The notes under the pieces: generated by a model | Told to the model about the DNA's origin: nothing | Database searches by the model: none | What the model saw: the letters and a program-made list of their open reading frames with translations, nothing else | Program-made: the position numbers and the translations under genes | Shown: piece after piece, positions 37,192 to 45,901 of the stretch | Numbering within the stretch: the first letter of the stretch is position 1 | Layout: every line of letters begins with the position of its first letter | Assembly (NCBI RefSeq): GCF_003390325.1 | Contig: NZ_QUOK01000002.1 | Span: forward strand, 372,001 to 436,000 | Direction: 5' to 3' | Source: Rhodohalobacter sp. SW132 | Lineage (GTDB): Bacteria; Bacteroidota; Rhodothermia; Balneolales; Balneolaceae | DNA: 64,000 nt

Positions 37192-37668
37192 ATGTTTAAT
37201 GGTTTTCCCTCATCGGTCCATCAAAAATATATGCGTGAAGCGCTTAAGCTTGCAGAAACCGCTTTGCGTGAGGATGAAGTACCGGTCGGGGCGGTTGTTG
37301 TACATAACGACAGGATTATCGGACGTGGGTATAACCAGGTGGAAATGCTTGGCGACCCCACCGCCCATGCGGAGATGATAGCACTATCCGCAGCTTGTAC
37401 AACCCTTGGAAATAAATATTTAAAAAATGCTACGTTGTACGTTACCCTCGAACCGTGTGTGATGTGTTCCGGTGCTGCAGTCTGGTCGAAAATTGACCGG
37501 CTGGTATTCGGGGCAATGGATGAAAAAGCCGGTGGTGCAGGATCCGTTTTTAATATCACTTCAAACCGTAAACTAAACCATTCCATTGAAACAATTCAGG
37601 GAGTACTTGAAAGTAATTGCTCTGCACTGCTCAAAGAGTTCTTCAGAAAGAAAAGAGAAGAACGTTAA
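37192..37668 (+). CDS. tadA: tRNA-specific adenosine deaminase
   Basis: Deaminates A34 to inosine in tRNA-Arg(ACG). The 158-residue protein has the zinc/catalytic motif HAEM with the usual upstream DPTA, and PCVMCSGAAVWSKI with two ligand cysteines, plus LVFGAMDEKAGGAGSV. The N-terminal VHQKYMREALKLAETALREDEVPVGAVVV is standard for TadA. Confidence 0.95.
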   Translation: MFNGFPSSVHQKYMREALKLAETALREDEVPVGAVVVHNDRIIGRGYNQVEMLGDPTAHAEMIALSAACTTLGNKYLKNATLYVTLEPCVMCSGAAVWSKIDRLVFGAMDEKAGGAGSVFNITSNRKLNHSIETIQGVLESNCSALLKEFFRKKREER

Positions 37669-37669
37669 A

Positions 37670-39268
37670 TCAATTTGATTCACCAAATAATCGCTGTTTC
37701 ATACGGATAATACGAACCGCAAATTCCCGCCTCCCCTTTTTTGTTGCAAGTGGCAATACAATCTTGAAAAGCAGGTACAGCCCTATCACAAGGCCGACAA
37801 AAATGTGGATGGTATATTCCTGATAGATTTGTAAATATTCCAGCATCTGCTGTCCGGCAATAATTGAGATTCCAAGAAGCAGCGGCGTCCAGATCGTTAT
37901 TGCAACTATAAAATAGAGCAGGAATAACCGGAAATTTGTCTTCAGCAAGCCTGCTGTAAAATAGGTTGGAAAGCGGGTGCCGGGAAGAAACCGGCTGGCA
38001 AAAATTATTTTGAACCCATTGTCACGAAACATTTCAGCGGATAAATCAACATCTTTTTTGCTGATCAGCCAGCGAAACGGAGCTTTTTCAATCACAGGTC
38101 GCCCTAAAATTCTGCCGATCCAGTATATAAAAGTATCTACCAGAATAATCCCAATATATATGGTTAGGAAGGCCACCCACAGGGGAATTACGCCGCCCGC
38201 TACGAGCAAACCGCCCCCGATGCACCCAAGGTCCTCACTGACAATTGTTACGCTGCTCAGCAACAAAATGATTAGCACAAGTCCCCAGCCATGAACGGGT
38301 GGCACATCCTCAAATCGAAATGACCGGTTTGATTCCTCAACTCTCTGTGTATCAGCCTGCGCTCTTGTTACTCCCTGGCCCTGCTCAACATGCTGCAGAA
38401 ATTGCGCCATTTCCCGTACCCATTGCTCAACATTTTCATAAACGGAGAGATGTCCACCCTCAAAAAGGTGTAGTTCACTCTGAGGAATAATTCTGTGGTG
38501 TTCAATTGCTGTCTCTGGTGAAACGTGCGAATCATTTTTACCATGCAGAATTTGTGAGGGCATTTCGATGGAGTTGAGGATATTCCGATACTCTCTTTGA
38601 TCGAGCGAATTCATTATCCTGACCCGTTCCAGGTCCACAGTATTAAACTGGTACCATCCTGCTATCGGTAACAGATATTCTACTGCGATTCCAATAGGAT
38701 ACAATAGTGAATAGATCGGCTGATTGAGCACATGATAACCGAGGAAATGATATTCCTCCACACCCAAAGCAGACATCATGACATAGCTGTTTACCCCGAA
38801 ATTATTGTCGCGGGTGGCATCGATAAAATCAATGGCGGTACCGTTTCCAAATCCGTATCCGGCAACGTGCAGAGAATCAATTCCAGTGGCTTCCAGCCAG
38901 GCTGCGGCCATCGAGGCCCTTGAAGCCGGTGAATGGCTGAGTCTTTCTCCATCCAACGAATGTGTTGGAAATTCGGGAATCAGAACTTTCCATTGATCTG
39001 ATAAACGCTGTGCAAGTGGTTCAAGCCGGGTCAGATTGGTGAATGGATCCGGAAAGATCAAAATTGGTGAGCCGGTTTGTTGATTTCCGAATTCAAGATA
39101 GCTGAACTGAATAGTCTTCTGTTCCCACTCCAGTTCAACTCTGTTCTCATGAAGGTGTGGTTTCTCTTCTACCGGAAACAGAAAACGGACCGAGAATGAT
39201 ATAAGATATAATGTTACAAGAAAGAGCAGTACCCGAACGGATAACCGGTTCATATCGAAACCTACCAT
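37670..39268 (-). CDS. alpha/beta-hydrolase-like domain lacking nucleophile Ser, fused to DedA/VTT membrane domain
   Basis: A 532-residue fusion. After an N-terminal helix (about 11-30) comes an alpha/beta-hydrolase domain (about 45-295). It has an acid residue (D246 in GKNDSHVS) and a catalytic-type His (H273 in FEGGHLSVYE). The nucleophile elbow reads GYGFG (137-141) instead of GxSxG, so Gly139 replaces the serine. A linker leads to a DedA/SNARE-associated domain (about 320-525) with several helices and the signature FASRFLPGTRFPTYFTAG. DedA proteins act in membrane lipid movement. It overlaps the plsC-like gene stop (taatg), which suggests a lipid role. Hydrolase activity is doubtful. Confidence 0.85.
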   Translation of the reverse strand: MVGFDMNRLSVRVLLFLVTLYLISFSVRFLFPVEEKPHLHENRVELEWEQKTIQFSYLEFGNQQTGSPILIFPDPFTNLTRLEPLAQRLSDQWKVLIPEFPTHSLDGERLSHSPASRASMAAAWLEATGIDSLHVAGYGFGNGTAIDFIDATRDNNFGVNSYVMMSALGVEEYHFLGYHVLNQPIYSLLYPIGIAVEYLLPIAGWYQFNTVDLERVRIMNSLDQREYRNILNSIEMPSQILHGKNDSHVSPETAIEHHRIIPQSELHLFEGGHLSVYENVEQWVREMAQFLQHVEQGQGVTRAQADTQRVEESNRSFRFEDVPPVHGWGLVLIILLLSSVTIVSEDLGCIGGGLLVAGGVIPLWVAFLTIYIGIILVDTFIYWIGRILGRPVIEKAPFRWLISKKDVDLSAEMFRDNGFKIIFASRFLPGTRFPTYFTAGLLKTNFRLFLLYFIVAITIWTPLLLGISIIAGQQMLEYLQIYQEYTIHIFVGLVIGLYLLFKIVLPLATKKGRREFAVRIIRMKQRLFGESN

Positions 39269-40062
39269 TAAAACTGAATCGGTTCGTATTTGGTGTCAAC
39301 TTCTGAAGAAATGGGGGTAAAAATAGCACTCATTTTGTTATGCAGTTTTTCTGCAAGAAGTTTTCTATCTGAATCATGCAGTACATTGTCCCCGAATGTA
39401 ATGGTTGCATTGATATTTTTTTGTTTTGCAAGATTATATAAATGGGTGTGTATAGGATCATCACCCCACCAGCAAACGGTTTCATGTGCTGGATCTGAAT
39501 TCGGACAAGTACTATAATGAAGCACACAATAGTGTACGCCAAGTTTAGATTTTGAAGGATATTCAAGCAGTGATGGACGAAAACGTAATAATTTTTCTCC
39601 CGGAGAGGTCGTTCCTTCCGGAAACAGGGTGAGTCCGCGGGTATCGGTAACTTTTCCTGAAATCTCTTCATTCACTCGTGCAATGTCCATTTTATTCTTA
39701 CGGTCGATAAAAACAATCCCAACTGATTTAGCAATTGTACCGAGTACCGGCCAGTCGGCTATTTCTGCTTTAGCAACAAATGTGGTATGTAGTGTCCGGA
39801 ACAAGACAATAATATCCACATAACTCAGGTGGTTGCTTACCAGGAAAAATGGAGCACTTGGGATAGGGCCTTCTACAGTTACCCTTATTGAGAGCAGGCG
39901 GCTAATGCTTCTTCCCCATAATTTCAGGATTCGATTTAGCCAGGCATCGCCTTGCCTGCGAAAGAGTTTTAAAACTCCAAGCCCGGCGATATACCCCGCA
40001 TAGATAGTAAGGGTAGCTAAAATGACTAATGAAACTTTTACAATAGCGAATAAACTTCTCAT
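39268..40062 (-). CDS. 1-acyl-sn-glycerol-3-phosphate acyltransferase (PlsC family)
   Basis: A 264-residue membrane-associated acyltransferase. One or two N-terminal helices (about 7-30) precede the catalytic motif NHLSYVD (H-x4-D, about 77-83) and the substrate motif FPEGTTSPG. It would make phosphatidic acid or acylate a related lipid. The downstream hydrolase-DedA fusion begins within its stop codon, so the two proteins are coupled. Confidence 0.9.
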   Translation of the reverse strand: MRSLFAIVKVSLVILATLTIYAGYIAGLGVLKLFRRQGDAWLNRILKLWGRSISRLLSIRVTVEGPIPSAPFFLVSNHLSYVDIIVLFRTLHTTFVAKAEIADWPVLGTIAKSVGIVFIDRKNKMDIARVNEEISGKVTDTRGLTLFPEGTTSPGEKLLRFRPSLLEYPSKSKLGVHYCVLHYSTCPNSDPAHETVCWWGDDPIHTHLYNLAKQKNINATITFGDNVLHDSDRKLLAEKLHNKMSAIFTPISSEVDTKYEPIQF

Positions 40063-40336
40063 AGAATCAAGATAACAAGGATTGAAGATAGTATGACAGC
40101 TTTTTTATTATAAATCTGCACTTAAAAATTTAAATTTTACTGAAAGACCTGAAAGTTTCTCATGGCTCAGTGGATCTTCAATTTTTATAGCAGTACCCGA
40201 TTCTTTATTTTATAAAGCTATATATTTTTTCTGAATCACGAATAAAACAAGAAAATAATAATTATCTGAGACTGATTGCGAAACATAATGTGTTATTACA
40301 ACAGTTTATGTCACACACGTAATCGGCCGGTATACA

Positions 40337-41149
40337 ATGCTCTATTACAAAACTTTTATCAAAGACCCGTCTCTGGATTGGGTTGTTTTTATCCACGGTG
40401 CCGGCGGGTCCTCATCGATCTGGTTTAAGCAGGTGCGGGCTTACCAGGAGGCTTTCAATGTTATGCTGGTTGATTTACGGGGGCATGGCAAATCGAAAGA
40501 GATGAGCACGATGAAGGCATACTACAAAGAGAAATATACATTTAAAACCGTAAGCCGAGATGTGCTGGAAGTTCTCAGAAATAATAAGATTGATAGTGCT
40601 CATTTTGTAGGTGTTTCTCTCGGTACAATCATCATTCGAACAATTGCCGAGCTCAAACCTGAAGTTGTGCAATCAGCCGTTATGTGCGGTGCGATCACGC
40701 GGATGGATGTTCGCTCCCGCATATTAGTTTGGCTTGGACACACATTTAAAAAAATTGTTCCGTTCATTTGGCTGTATAAACTTTTTGCGTGGGTCATCAT
40801 GCCAAAAAAAAATCACCAGGAATCCAGAAGCATGTTTATCAGTGATGCCAAAAATCTGGCCAAAAAAGAGTTCCTGAAATGGTTTCGTCTAACCTACGAT
40901 GTAAATCCGCTGTTACGCTATTTTAAAGAGAAAGAGATGCAGAATCCCACACTTTACGTGATGGGCAGTGAAGATCACATGTTTTTACCCCCTGTTAAAA
41001 AAATGATCGCCGATTTTGAACGAAGTTCACTGCATGTAATCGAGGGATGCGGACATGTATGCAACATTGAGGAACCCGACCTGTTTAACGAAATCTCTAT
41101 CAAATTTTTAAAGAACAACGCTACTCACCTTCAGCAGGAAACGGCATAG
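40337..41149 (+). CDS. alpha/beta hydrolase
   Basis: A 270-residue soluble hydrolase with an intact catalytic set: oxyanion region FIHGAGGSSS, nucleophile elbow GVSLG (Ser about 95), Asp in MGSEDHMF and His in GCGHVCNIEEP. A helical cap lies around residues 125-190. Such enzymes cleave esters, thioesters or lactones; the substrate is not evident. It stands alone, divergent from the plsC gene. Confidence 0.87.
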   Translation: MLYYKTFIKDPSLDWVVFIHGAGGSSSIWFKQVRAYQEAFNVMLVDLRGHGKSKEMSTMKAYYKEKYTFKTVSRDVLEVLRNNKIDSAHFVGVSLGTIIIRTIAELKPEVVQSAVMCGAITRMDVRSRILVWLGHTFKKIVPFIWLYKLFAWVIMPKKNHQESRSMFISDAKNLAKKEFLKWFRLTYDVNPLLRYFKEKEMQNPTLYVMGSEDHMFLPPVKKMIADFERSSLHVIEGCGHVCNIEEPDLFNEISIKFLKNNATHLQQETA

Positions 41150-41195
41150 CAATTTAAATTCACCAGAAAATTTATCATCCAAAACATGCTCAGAG

Positions 41196-41313
41196 GGCTT
41201 TGAGCCACAGGAATCCCTTCAGGGCATTACTGCACGCTGTATGTGCGCTCTGACGGGGTTATGAACTCCCACCCATTAGCGGGGAACAGCCGACAGATGG
41301 GTATTTCAAAGCC
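41196..41313. other. intergenic multi-hairpin element
   Basis: An outer inverted repeat (ggctttga at the left edge, tcaaagcc at the right edge) encloses smaller hairpins: cccttcaggg, gcac/gtgc around a 7-nt loop, and acccat/atgggt around a 20-nt loop. The block is distinctly GC-richer than its surroundings and has no open frame. It could be a small mobile or REP-like element or a structured RNA; I cannot decide. Confidence 0.5.
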
Positions 41314-41354
41314 TTAGGTCAACAATTTTTTTCCTTCACTTCAATCATGGCGTA

Positions 41355-41407
41355 TCAAAAAAATAAGCCGTGAAAAAGATACCCGAAAGGGCACCTATTC
41401 ACGGCTT
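41355..41407 (-). terminator. intrinsic terminator of the pilus-like operon
   Basis: A perfect 9-bp stem (aagccgtga/tcacggctt) with a long loop is followed on the minus strand by an A/T run ending in seven T. It sits 28 nt beyond the secretin stop. Confidence 0.85.
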
Positions 41408-41434
41408 GGGTCTATCTCTATTAAAAGTTTTTCG

Positions 41435-43303
41435 TTAATCGCTGTTCAGGTCCAGTCTCCGCTCTTCTCTGATCAGGCGAGAGAGCCATGCTTCCGGCTG
41501 CCTGTTTGATTTTATTTGATGTAAATATTCAATTGAGTCATCAAAGGATGAAAATCCTTTATATGCTACAAAGAAGAACCCCGTAACCGGATTATAAAGC
41601 ATGTGTGCATCGAGCCCTTCATTTTTAAATGAATTGTAGAGATTGTCGGCATATCCCCTGTTCTTAAATGCTCCGCCAATCACATAGTATTCGTAATCTT
41701 CATGATTGCCATTCACATTCTGAAGCTCCATTGCCCGCATATCACGCGTGTAGTCTGATACATTTCTGCGGCTTACACTGCTTTCAGAAACTCCGTTATA
41801 TGTAGGCTCCGGGCGGATATCAGAGAGATTAATCTCTTTCAACTCAATATTGCTGTTTGACCTGGCTGAATGATTTGAGTTTGAGTTCGAATCAGATCCA
41901 GTTATAGAAGAATCCTGATTATCCAAAGCCATATCCGGCAGCGTATGATCAACTGGAATGTCGGATTGTGGAGATGGCGGGACCGGTGATTTATCGCTGA
42001 TATAATTCATATTATTTCGATGCTCATCTTTACGCTCGGCGAGCAGTTCACCTTTACTTTGGAATGCGCGATGAAGCCGATTATCGAGCGATTCTTCAAG
42101 TTCTGCCTGCAACAGTACTACAAGCTCCGATTCCTGCACGTCGGTTGAGTTATATCCGAAAAGATATTTCAAACCGAAAAACCAGCCGGGCAGATCTTTA
42201 AGAATTGGAATTCCCCTTCGAATTTCAGTCTGTTCAGTTCTGTAAAGTCCGGCAATCACCGTACTCTCTCCATCCAGGAGAAGAGCGTGTGTATTCGCCT
42301 GTTGCTTGTTTATAATAGTACTCACCGGATCGGGCTGTGCGGAAGAACGTTCTGCTTCGAGATCCAGATAGATTAATGTAGTATCTCCAATCTCAACAAT
42401 TTGCGGGCGAACCAGCAGAATAGTACCGGTACTGAAGAACTGATCGGTTACATTCCCCGCAAAATCACGCTGTTTGATCGAGAAATCCTGCCCCACCTGA
42501 ATGCGGCCCTCTTCACCATCCATGACTTTCACGCTCGGTGTAGCCAGAATCTGCCCAAGGTTATCAGCTTCAAAAGCACTGAAAAGAGCCTGGACTTCAA
42601 TTCCGCCACCGATATCGCCAAAGTTTATGAGCGAGTTAAATACGTTTTGCGATACGTTCTGCGCCCCTCTGGCATTTACGGAAACGAACTGGCTTCCGCC
42701 AAACTCAATGCTAGGCAATTCACCATCCCCACCGCCGTCAGTTATAAAGTCAGTAATATTATCGGGGACATTATTGGTAAGCGTTGACCAATCTACACCA
42801 ATTTCGCGCAGGGCACGTTTATTTCCTTCAAAAAACGTTGCATTGATGCGAATTTCCCGGGTGTTTGTTGAAATTCTCCGTCCTTCAATTTCTTCGGCAC
42901 CTCTTCGCTGCACAGTATCTTCCCCTTCGCCAAGCCGTTCCCGGGCTGCCTGGGCTGTCACAATTTCCAGAATATCATCTGATTCGAGAACGACAAGATT
43001 CTGAACCCGCATTATATAATTGAGCGCATCTTTCCAGTGCATTGCTGGCAGAGATACACCAATAGGCCCCGAGGCATTGGAGCGGTCGATGATAAAGCGG
43101 TTTTCAAAACGCTGAGCATAAGTGGTTAGAACCTCTACTGCATCCTGAAACGGTGTTCTTCTGTCGAATGAAATCAATTCTTCAGGATTGGTATACTCCC
43201 TCGGAAGATTGTCTGTCGCCTGAGATTGCAGAAGTTCAGAAACTCCAAGAACAAATAGTAGAGTGAGTATTAATGCTTTCATAGTTCGTTTATAGATTTT
43301 CAT
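41435..43303 (-). CDS. secretin (GspD/PilQ-like) with C-terminal SPOR domain
   Basis: A 622-residue outer-membrane channel protein. Signal peptide (about 1-28), an STN-type domain (about 45-115, TPFQDAVEVLTTYAQRF), a secretin core (about 145-395) with ILATPSVKVMDGEEGRIQVG and the typical VIAGLYRTEQTEIRRGIPILKDLPGW. A Ser/Asn-rich linker (about 440-500) then leads to a SPOR-like domain (about 540-605, YYVIGGAFKNRGYADNLY). SPOR domains bind denuded peptidoglycan, so the channel may be anchored to or placed by the wall. It is the last gene of the operon and overlaps the gene upstream by 4 nt. Confidence 0.88.
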   Translation of the reverse strand: MKIYKRTMKALILTLLFVLGVSELLQSQATDNLPREYTNPEELISFDRRTPFQDAVEVLTTYAQRFENRFIIDRSNASGPIGVSLPAMHWKDALNYIMRVQNLVVLESDDILEIVTAQAARERLGEGEDTVQRRGAEEIEGRRISTNTREIRINATFFEGNKRALREIGVDWSTLTNNVPDNITDFITDGGGDGELPSIEFGGSQFVSVNARGAQNVSQNVFNSLINFGDIGGGIEVQALFSAFEADNLGQILATPSVKVMDGEEGRIQVGQDFSIKQRDFAGNVTDQFFSTGTILLVRPQIVEIGDTTLIYLDLEAERSSAQPDPVSTIINKQQANTHALLLDGESTVIAGLYRTEQTEIRRGIPILKDLPGWFFGLKYLFGYNSTDVQESELVVLLQAELEESLDNRLHRAFQSKGELLAERKDEHRNNMNYISDKSPVPPSPQSDIPVDHTLPDMALDNQDSSITGSDSNSNSNHSARSNSNIELKEINLSDIRPEPTYNGVSESSVSRRNVSDYTRDMRAMELQNVNGNHEDYEYYVIGGAFKNRGYADNLYNSFKNEGLDAHMLYNPVTGFFFVAYKGFSSFDDSIEYLHQIKSNRQPEAWLSRLIREERRLDLNSD

Positions 43304-44151
43304 CGTTGTACCTCCAGTGATACCGTCTCCACAATTCCGCCTTTATTCAGCCGGAAAATGGCATAGCCCTGATTAATATTGATAGATTCGAGGCGCCCGA
43401 GATACACCCGGTCCCTTTCTTGTAATGTTTGTAACCGACCGTTCTGATCCAGCAAGTACACGATTCCGCTCCCGATCCCAACAAGCTGGCTCTGTTCCAC
43501 ATCAATCAAATCATCTGTGTTGGGATCAACATTTCTGATGAGCGGAAAGAATGGATTGTGTGAAGCAAACTGGATCTGTCCGGATACACCCGGTGTGTTC
43601 CTTGCATTGAAATAATTGTGACGGTCGTAGAAACTCCGCAATCTGAAATTGAATGTGACAAACGTATATTCATCCACCTGACTAACCGGTGAGATTACCA
43701 GTTCCTCAATTTTCTGGACCGGTTCGCTGTTTTCAATGCGGGTCATGAAATTTAGTACCGCTCTGTACGGTCCCCTACCGGCCAGCTGAGAGGTTACTAC
43801 TCCATACCGGTCGGTTTGCGTGGAATCTGTATAAATATAGTCGAACTGAATTGGGTCCGTATCGCTCAAAATGGAGAGAAAGCGGTAGACCTGATCCGGA
43901 TTATTTGTCCGGAAAAGTGTTTTATCAAAATTCTCGATAAACTCTTTAGACTGAACAAATTGCTGTTCAAGATCCGGCAAACGGTCTGCGATTTCTCGCT
44001 TGTTATCGTATTCAGCCTGATCTGTCTCGATTGTTTGTTCAAGTTTATCAATTTGCGGTAGCTGATAGAAGTGAATAATGAGATATCCGCCTGCTGTAAT
44101 AAAAATCAGCACCATCAGCAGAATTAAAGTATTTCGGAGTGCGTACGACAT
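43300..44151 (-). CDS. PilO-like inner-membrane protein with PilP-like C-terminus
   Basis: A 283-residue protein with one N-terminal helix (about 8-30), a coiled coil (about 33-80) and a PilO-like ferredoxin-fold region up to about 185. The C-terminal 60 residues (GIVYLLDQNGRLQTLQ, VYLGRLESININQGYAIFRLN) resemble the PilP/GspC homology domain that contacts the secretin. It thus seems to combine the alignment-complex parts PilO and PilP in one chain. It lies between the PilM-PilN-like gene and the secretin. Confidence 0.7.
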   Translation of the reverse strand: MSYALRNTLILLMVLIFITAGGYLIIHFYQLPQIDKLEQTIETDQAEYDNKREIADRLPDLEQQFVQSKEFIENFDKTLFRTNNPDQVYRFLSILSDTDPIQFDYIYTDSTQTDRYGVVTSQLAGRGPYRAVLNFMTRIENSEPVQKIEELVISPVSQVDEYTFVTFNFRLRSFYDRHNYFNARNTPGVSGQIQFASHNPFFPLIRNVDPNTDDLIDVEQSQLVGIGSGIVYLLDQNGRLQTLQERDRVYLGRLESININQGYAIFRLNKGGIVETVSLEVQR

Positions 44152-44153
44152 GG

Positions 44154-45896
44154 CTATTGAGTTGAAGCTTGTTGAATTTCAGCAGATTCACCGGGTGTAA
44201 AAAGAGAGCGGTCATCTACGACTTCCCGAATCATCATGGAGAATGAAAAGATATCGCGCTCCCGTAATTCCTGTTTACGAACATTGAGCAGCGTTACCGT
44301 TTCAAACTGACCGGCAAGCAGGGGTATTCTGTCCTTAAAAAGCGAATAGCCATCTACCATCAGCACATCATCATTCTGCCTGAACGAGGTGATCCAGGTG
44401 CTGCCCGTATTCTGTAAAGCCCTGTTGAAGCGATCCATCGTTACTGTCCACCGGATGTTATCTTCATTAAGTTCTCGCAACAGGTTAAGCTGATCCTGCA
44501 TCAGGCTGAGTTCCTGTGAAAGTTCTTCAGATCGTGTCACCAGGGGATTCACATCTGCAATCATCATATTCAGCTGATTAGAGCGAAGCTGAAGAGAATC
44601 GATTTCAGCACTGTTTTGCTGATAGAAAAAGTTTAGTATAATTGGACTAAGCCCTATCAGCACAAGGAGTAACACACCATGCCATTGAAGCCTGAAGATC
44701 TTTTGCTGATCGACCACATAGGATGGAAGAAATGACAGATCGATATTTTTCCGGATATCACCCTTTGCCGCAATTTCTGCCAGCCCGATCGCGGTTGTAT
44801 AAAACGGTACGATCTCTGTCAGAGATTCTTCGTAGAGCAGTTTATCGCTGTTGAAGGCGAACTCTTCAACATTCAGTTCACTGAAACTTGACTGAAAAAA
44901 ATCGGTGACTTTTTTGCCGTTACCATTATTAAATATGATCAGCTGATCGAGTGCAGGGACTTCCCCGGTATCAATCTGAAAGAGAATTTTTGAAAATATC
45001 GTACTCAAATAATTCTTGTGATCAAACCCTTCGTTAATCACAGGAGAAACCTGCAGGAGCTGATCCCCTTTCATAAAAAGCAACCGGCTCTTCTTTTTCC
45101 CGATCTGCAGAAGTGCAGTTATAATTTCAGAATTCATCTCATAATGGGTACGATACATTCCCATCATTACCGATTCATCGGGAAGCACATCCTGAACCTG
45201 ACTTTTCAGGTTAAACCGTTCCCCGGCCTGAAGCATAAGTTTCAGTGTCGGCGATTCATTATCTACGGAACCAATAATGAGTGTACCATCGTCACGGATC
45301 TTGAAATCGTAGAGTTCTTCATTCGGTTTCCGATTGTAAAGAGCATATAGTTTCTCTTCAAGAATTTCGAGAACTTCCTTCTTTTTGATTTCTGAATAGT
45401 TTAAATCGCTCAGAAACTGAAAAACCGTATCTCCGGCAGGAATATTAACCGCTACCTGCTTGTTGTCTGATTCAACTGTTGTGAGGTAATCGTAGATCAG
45501 TTTTTCATTCGAAATCGAATCATCAGATTGAGAAACCAGGTCTTCATTCTCATCCTCAGAGAAAACATCAGCATCCAGGTCATCCAGATCGATCTCTCCA
45601 AAAATGTCGTCGTCGCTGGATTTGGAGGATCCTTCTTTTTTTGATTCCGGTTCGGGATCAGGACTATCATCATCAAGCCCGAAAATCAGATCGGCATCGA
45701 GTTCATCATCGTCAAAAACATCTCCGGCGGGCTCTTTTTCAAGAACTGATGCAGGCTGAGCTTTCTTAATCGGCTCTACAAGCGTCAGCTGATCTACACG
45801 AATAAGTCTCAGTTGATTTTTTTCTGAAACAACACGGGCAACTTTTATGGAATCCCCTTCCAGGCTAATGCCGATATATTCTTTAGGTTTAAACAT
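44154..45896 (-). CDS. PilM-PilN-like fusion protein
   Basis: A 580-residue protein. The N-terminal part (1-45 and about 130-395) resembles the actin-like PilM/GspL domain, starting KEYIGISLEGDSIKVARVV. It is interrupted by a highly acidic insert (58-128, many Asp/Glu/Ser). A transmembrane helix (about 402-424) and coiled coil (about 430-475) lead to a PilN-like periplasmic domain (TWITSFRQNDDVLMVDG, FSFSMMIREV). Normally PilM is cytosolic and PilN is a separate membrane protein; GspL has a comparable one-chain layout. It sits 5 nt after the PilT-like gene. Confidence 0.75.
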   Translation of the reverse strand: MFKPKEYIGISLEGDSIKVARVVSEKNQLRLIRVDQLTLVEPIKKAQPASVLEKEPAGDVFDDDELDADLIFGLDDDSPDPEPESKKEGSSKSSDDDIFGEIDLDDLDADVFSEDENEDLVSQSDDSISNEKLIYDYLTTVESDNKQVAVNIPAGDTVFQFLSDLNYSEIKKKEVLEILEEKLYALYNRKPNEELYDFKIRDDGTLIIGSVDNESPTLKLMLQAGERFNLKSQVQDVLPDESVMMGMYRTHYEMNSEIITALLQIGKKKSRLLFMKGDQLLQVSPVINEGFDHKNYLSTIFSKILFQIDTGEVPALDQLIIFNNGNGKKVTDFFQSSFSELNVEEFAFNSDKLLYEESLTEIVPFYTTAIGLAEIAAKGDIRKNIDLSFLPSYVVDQQKIFRLQWHGVLLLVLIGLSPIILNFFYQQNSAEIDSLQLRSNQLNMMIADVNPLVTRSEELSQELSLMQDQLNLLRELNEDNIRWTVTMDRFNRALQNTGSTWITSFRQNDDVLMVDGYSLFKDRIPLLAGQFETVTLLNVRKQELRERDIFSFSMMIREVVDDRSLFTPGESAEIQQASTQ

Positions 45897-45901
45897 ATGG
45901 C

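Noticed and set aside
41196-41313. Fragment of a coding gene such as a transposase
   Set aside because: All six frames are broken by stops within the block and no conserved residues are seen; kept only as a structured element.
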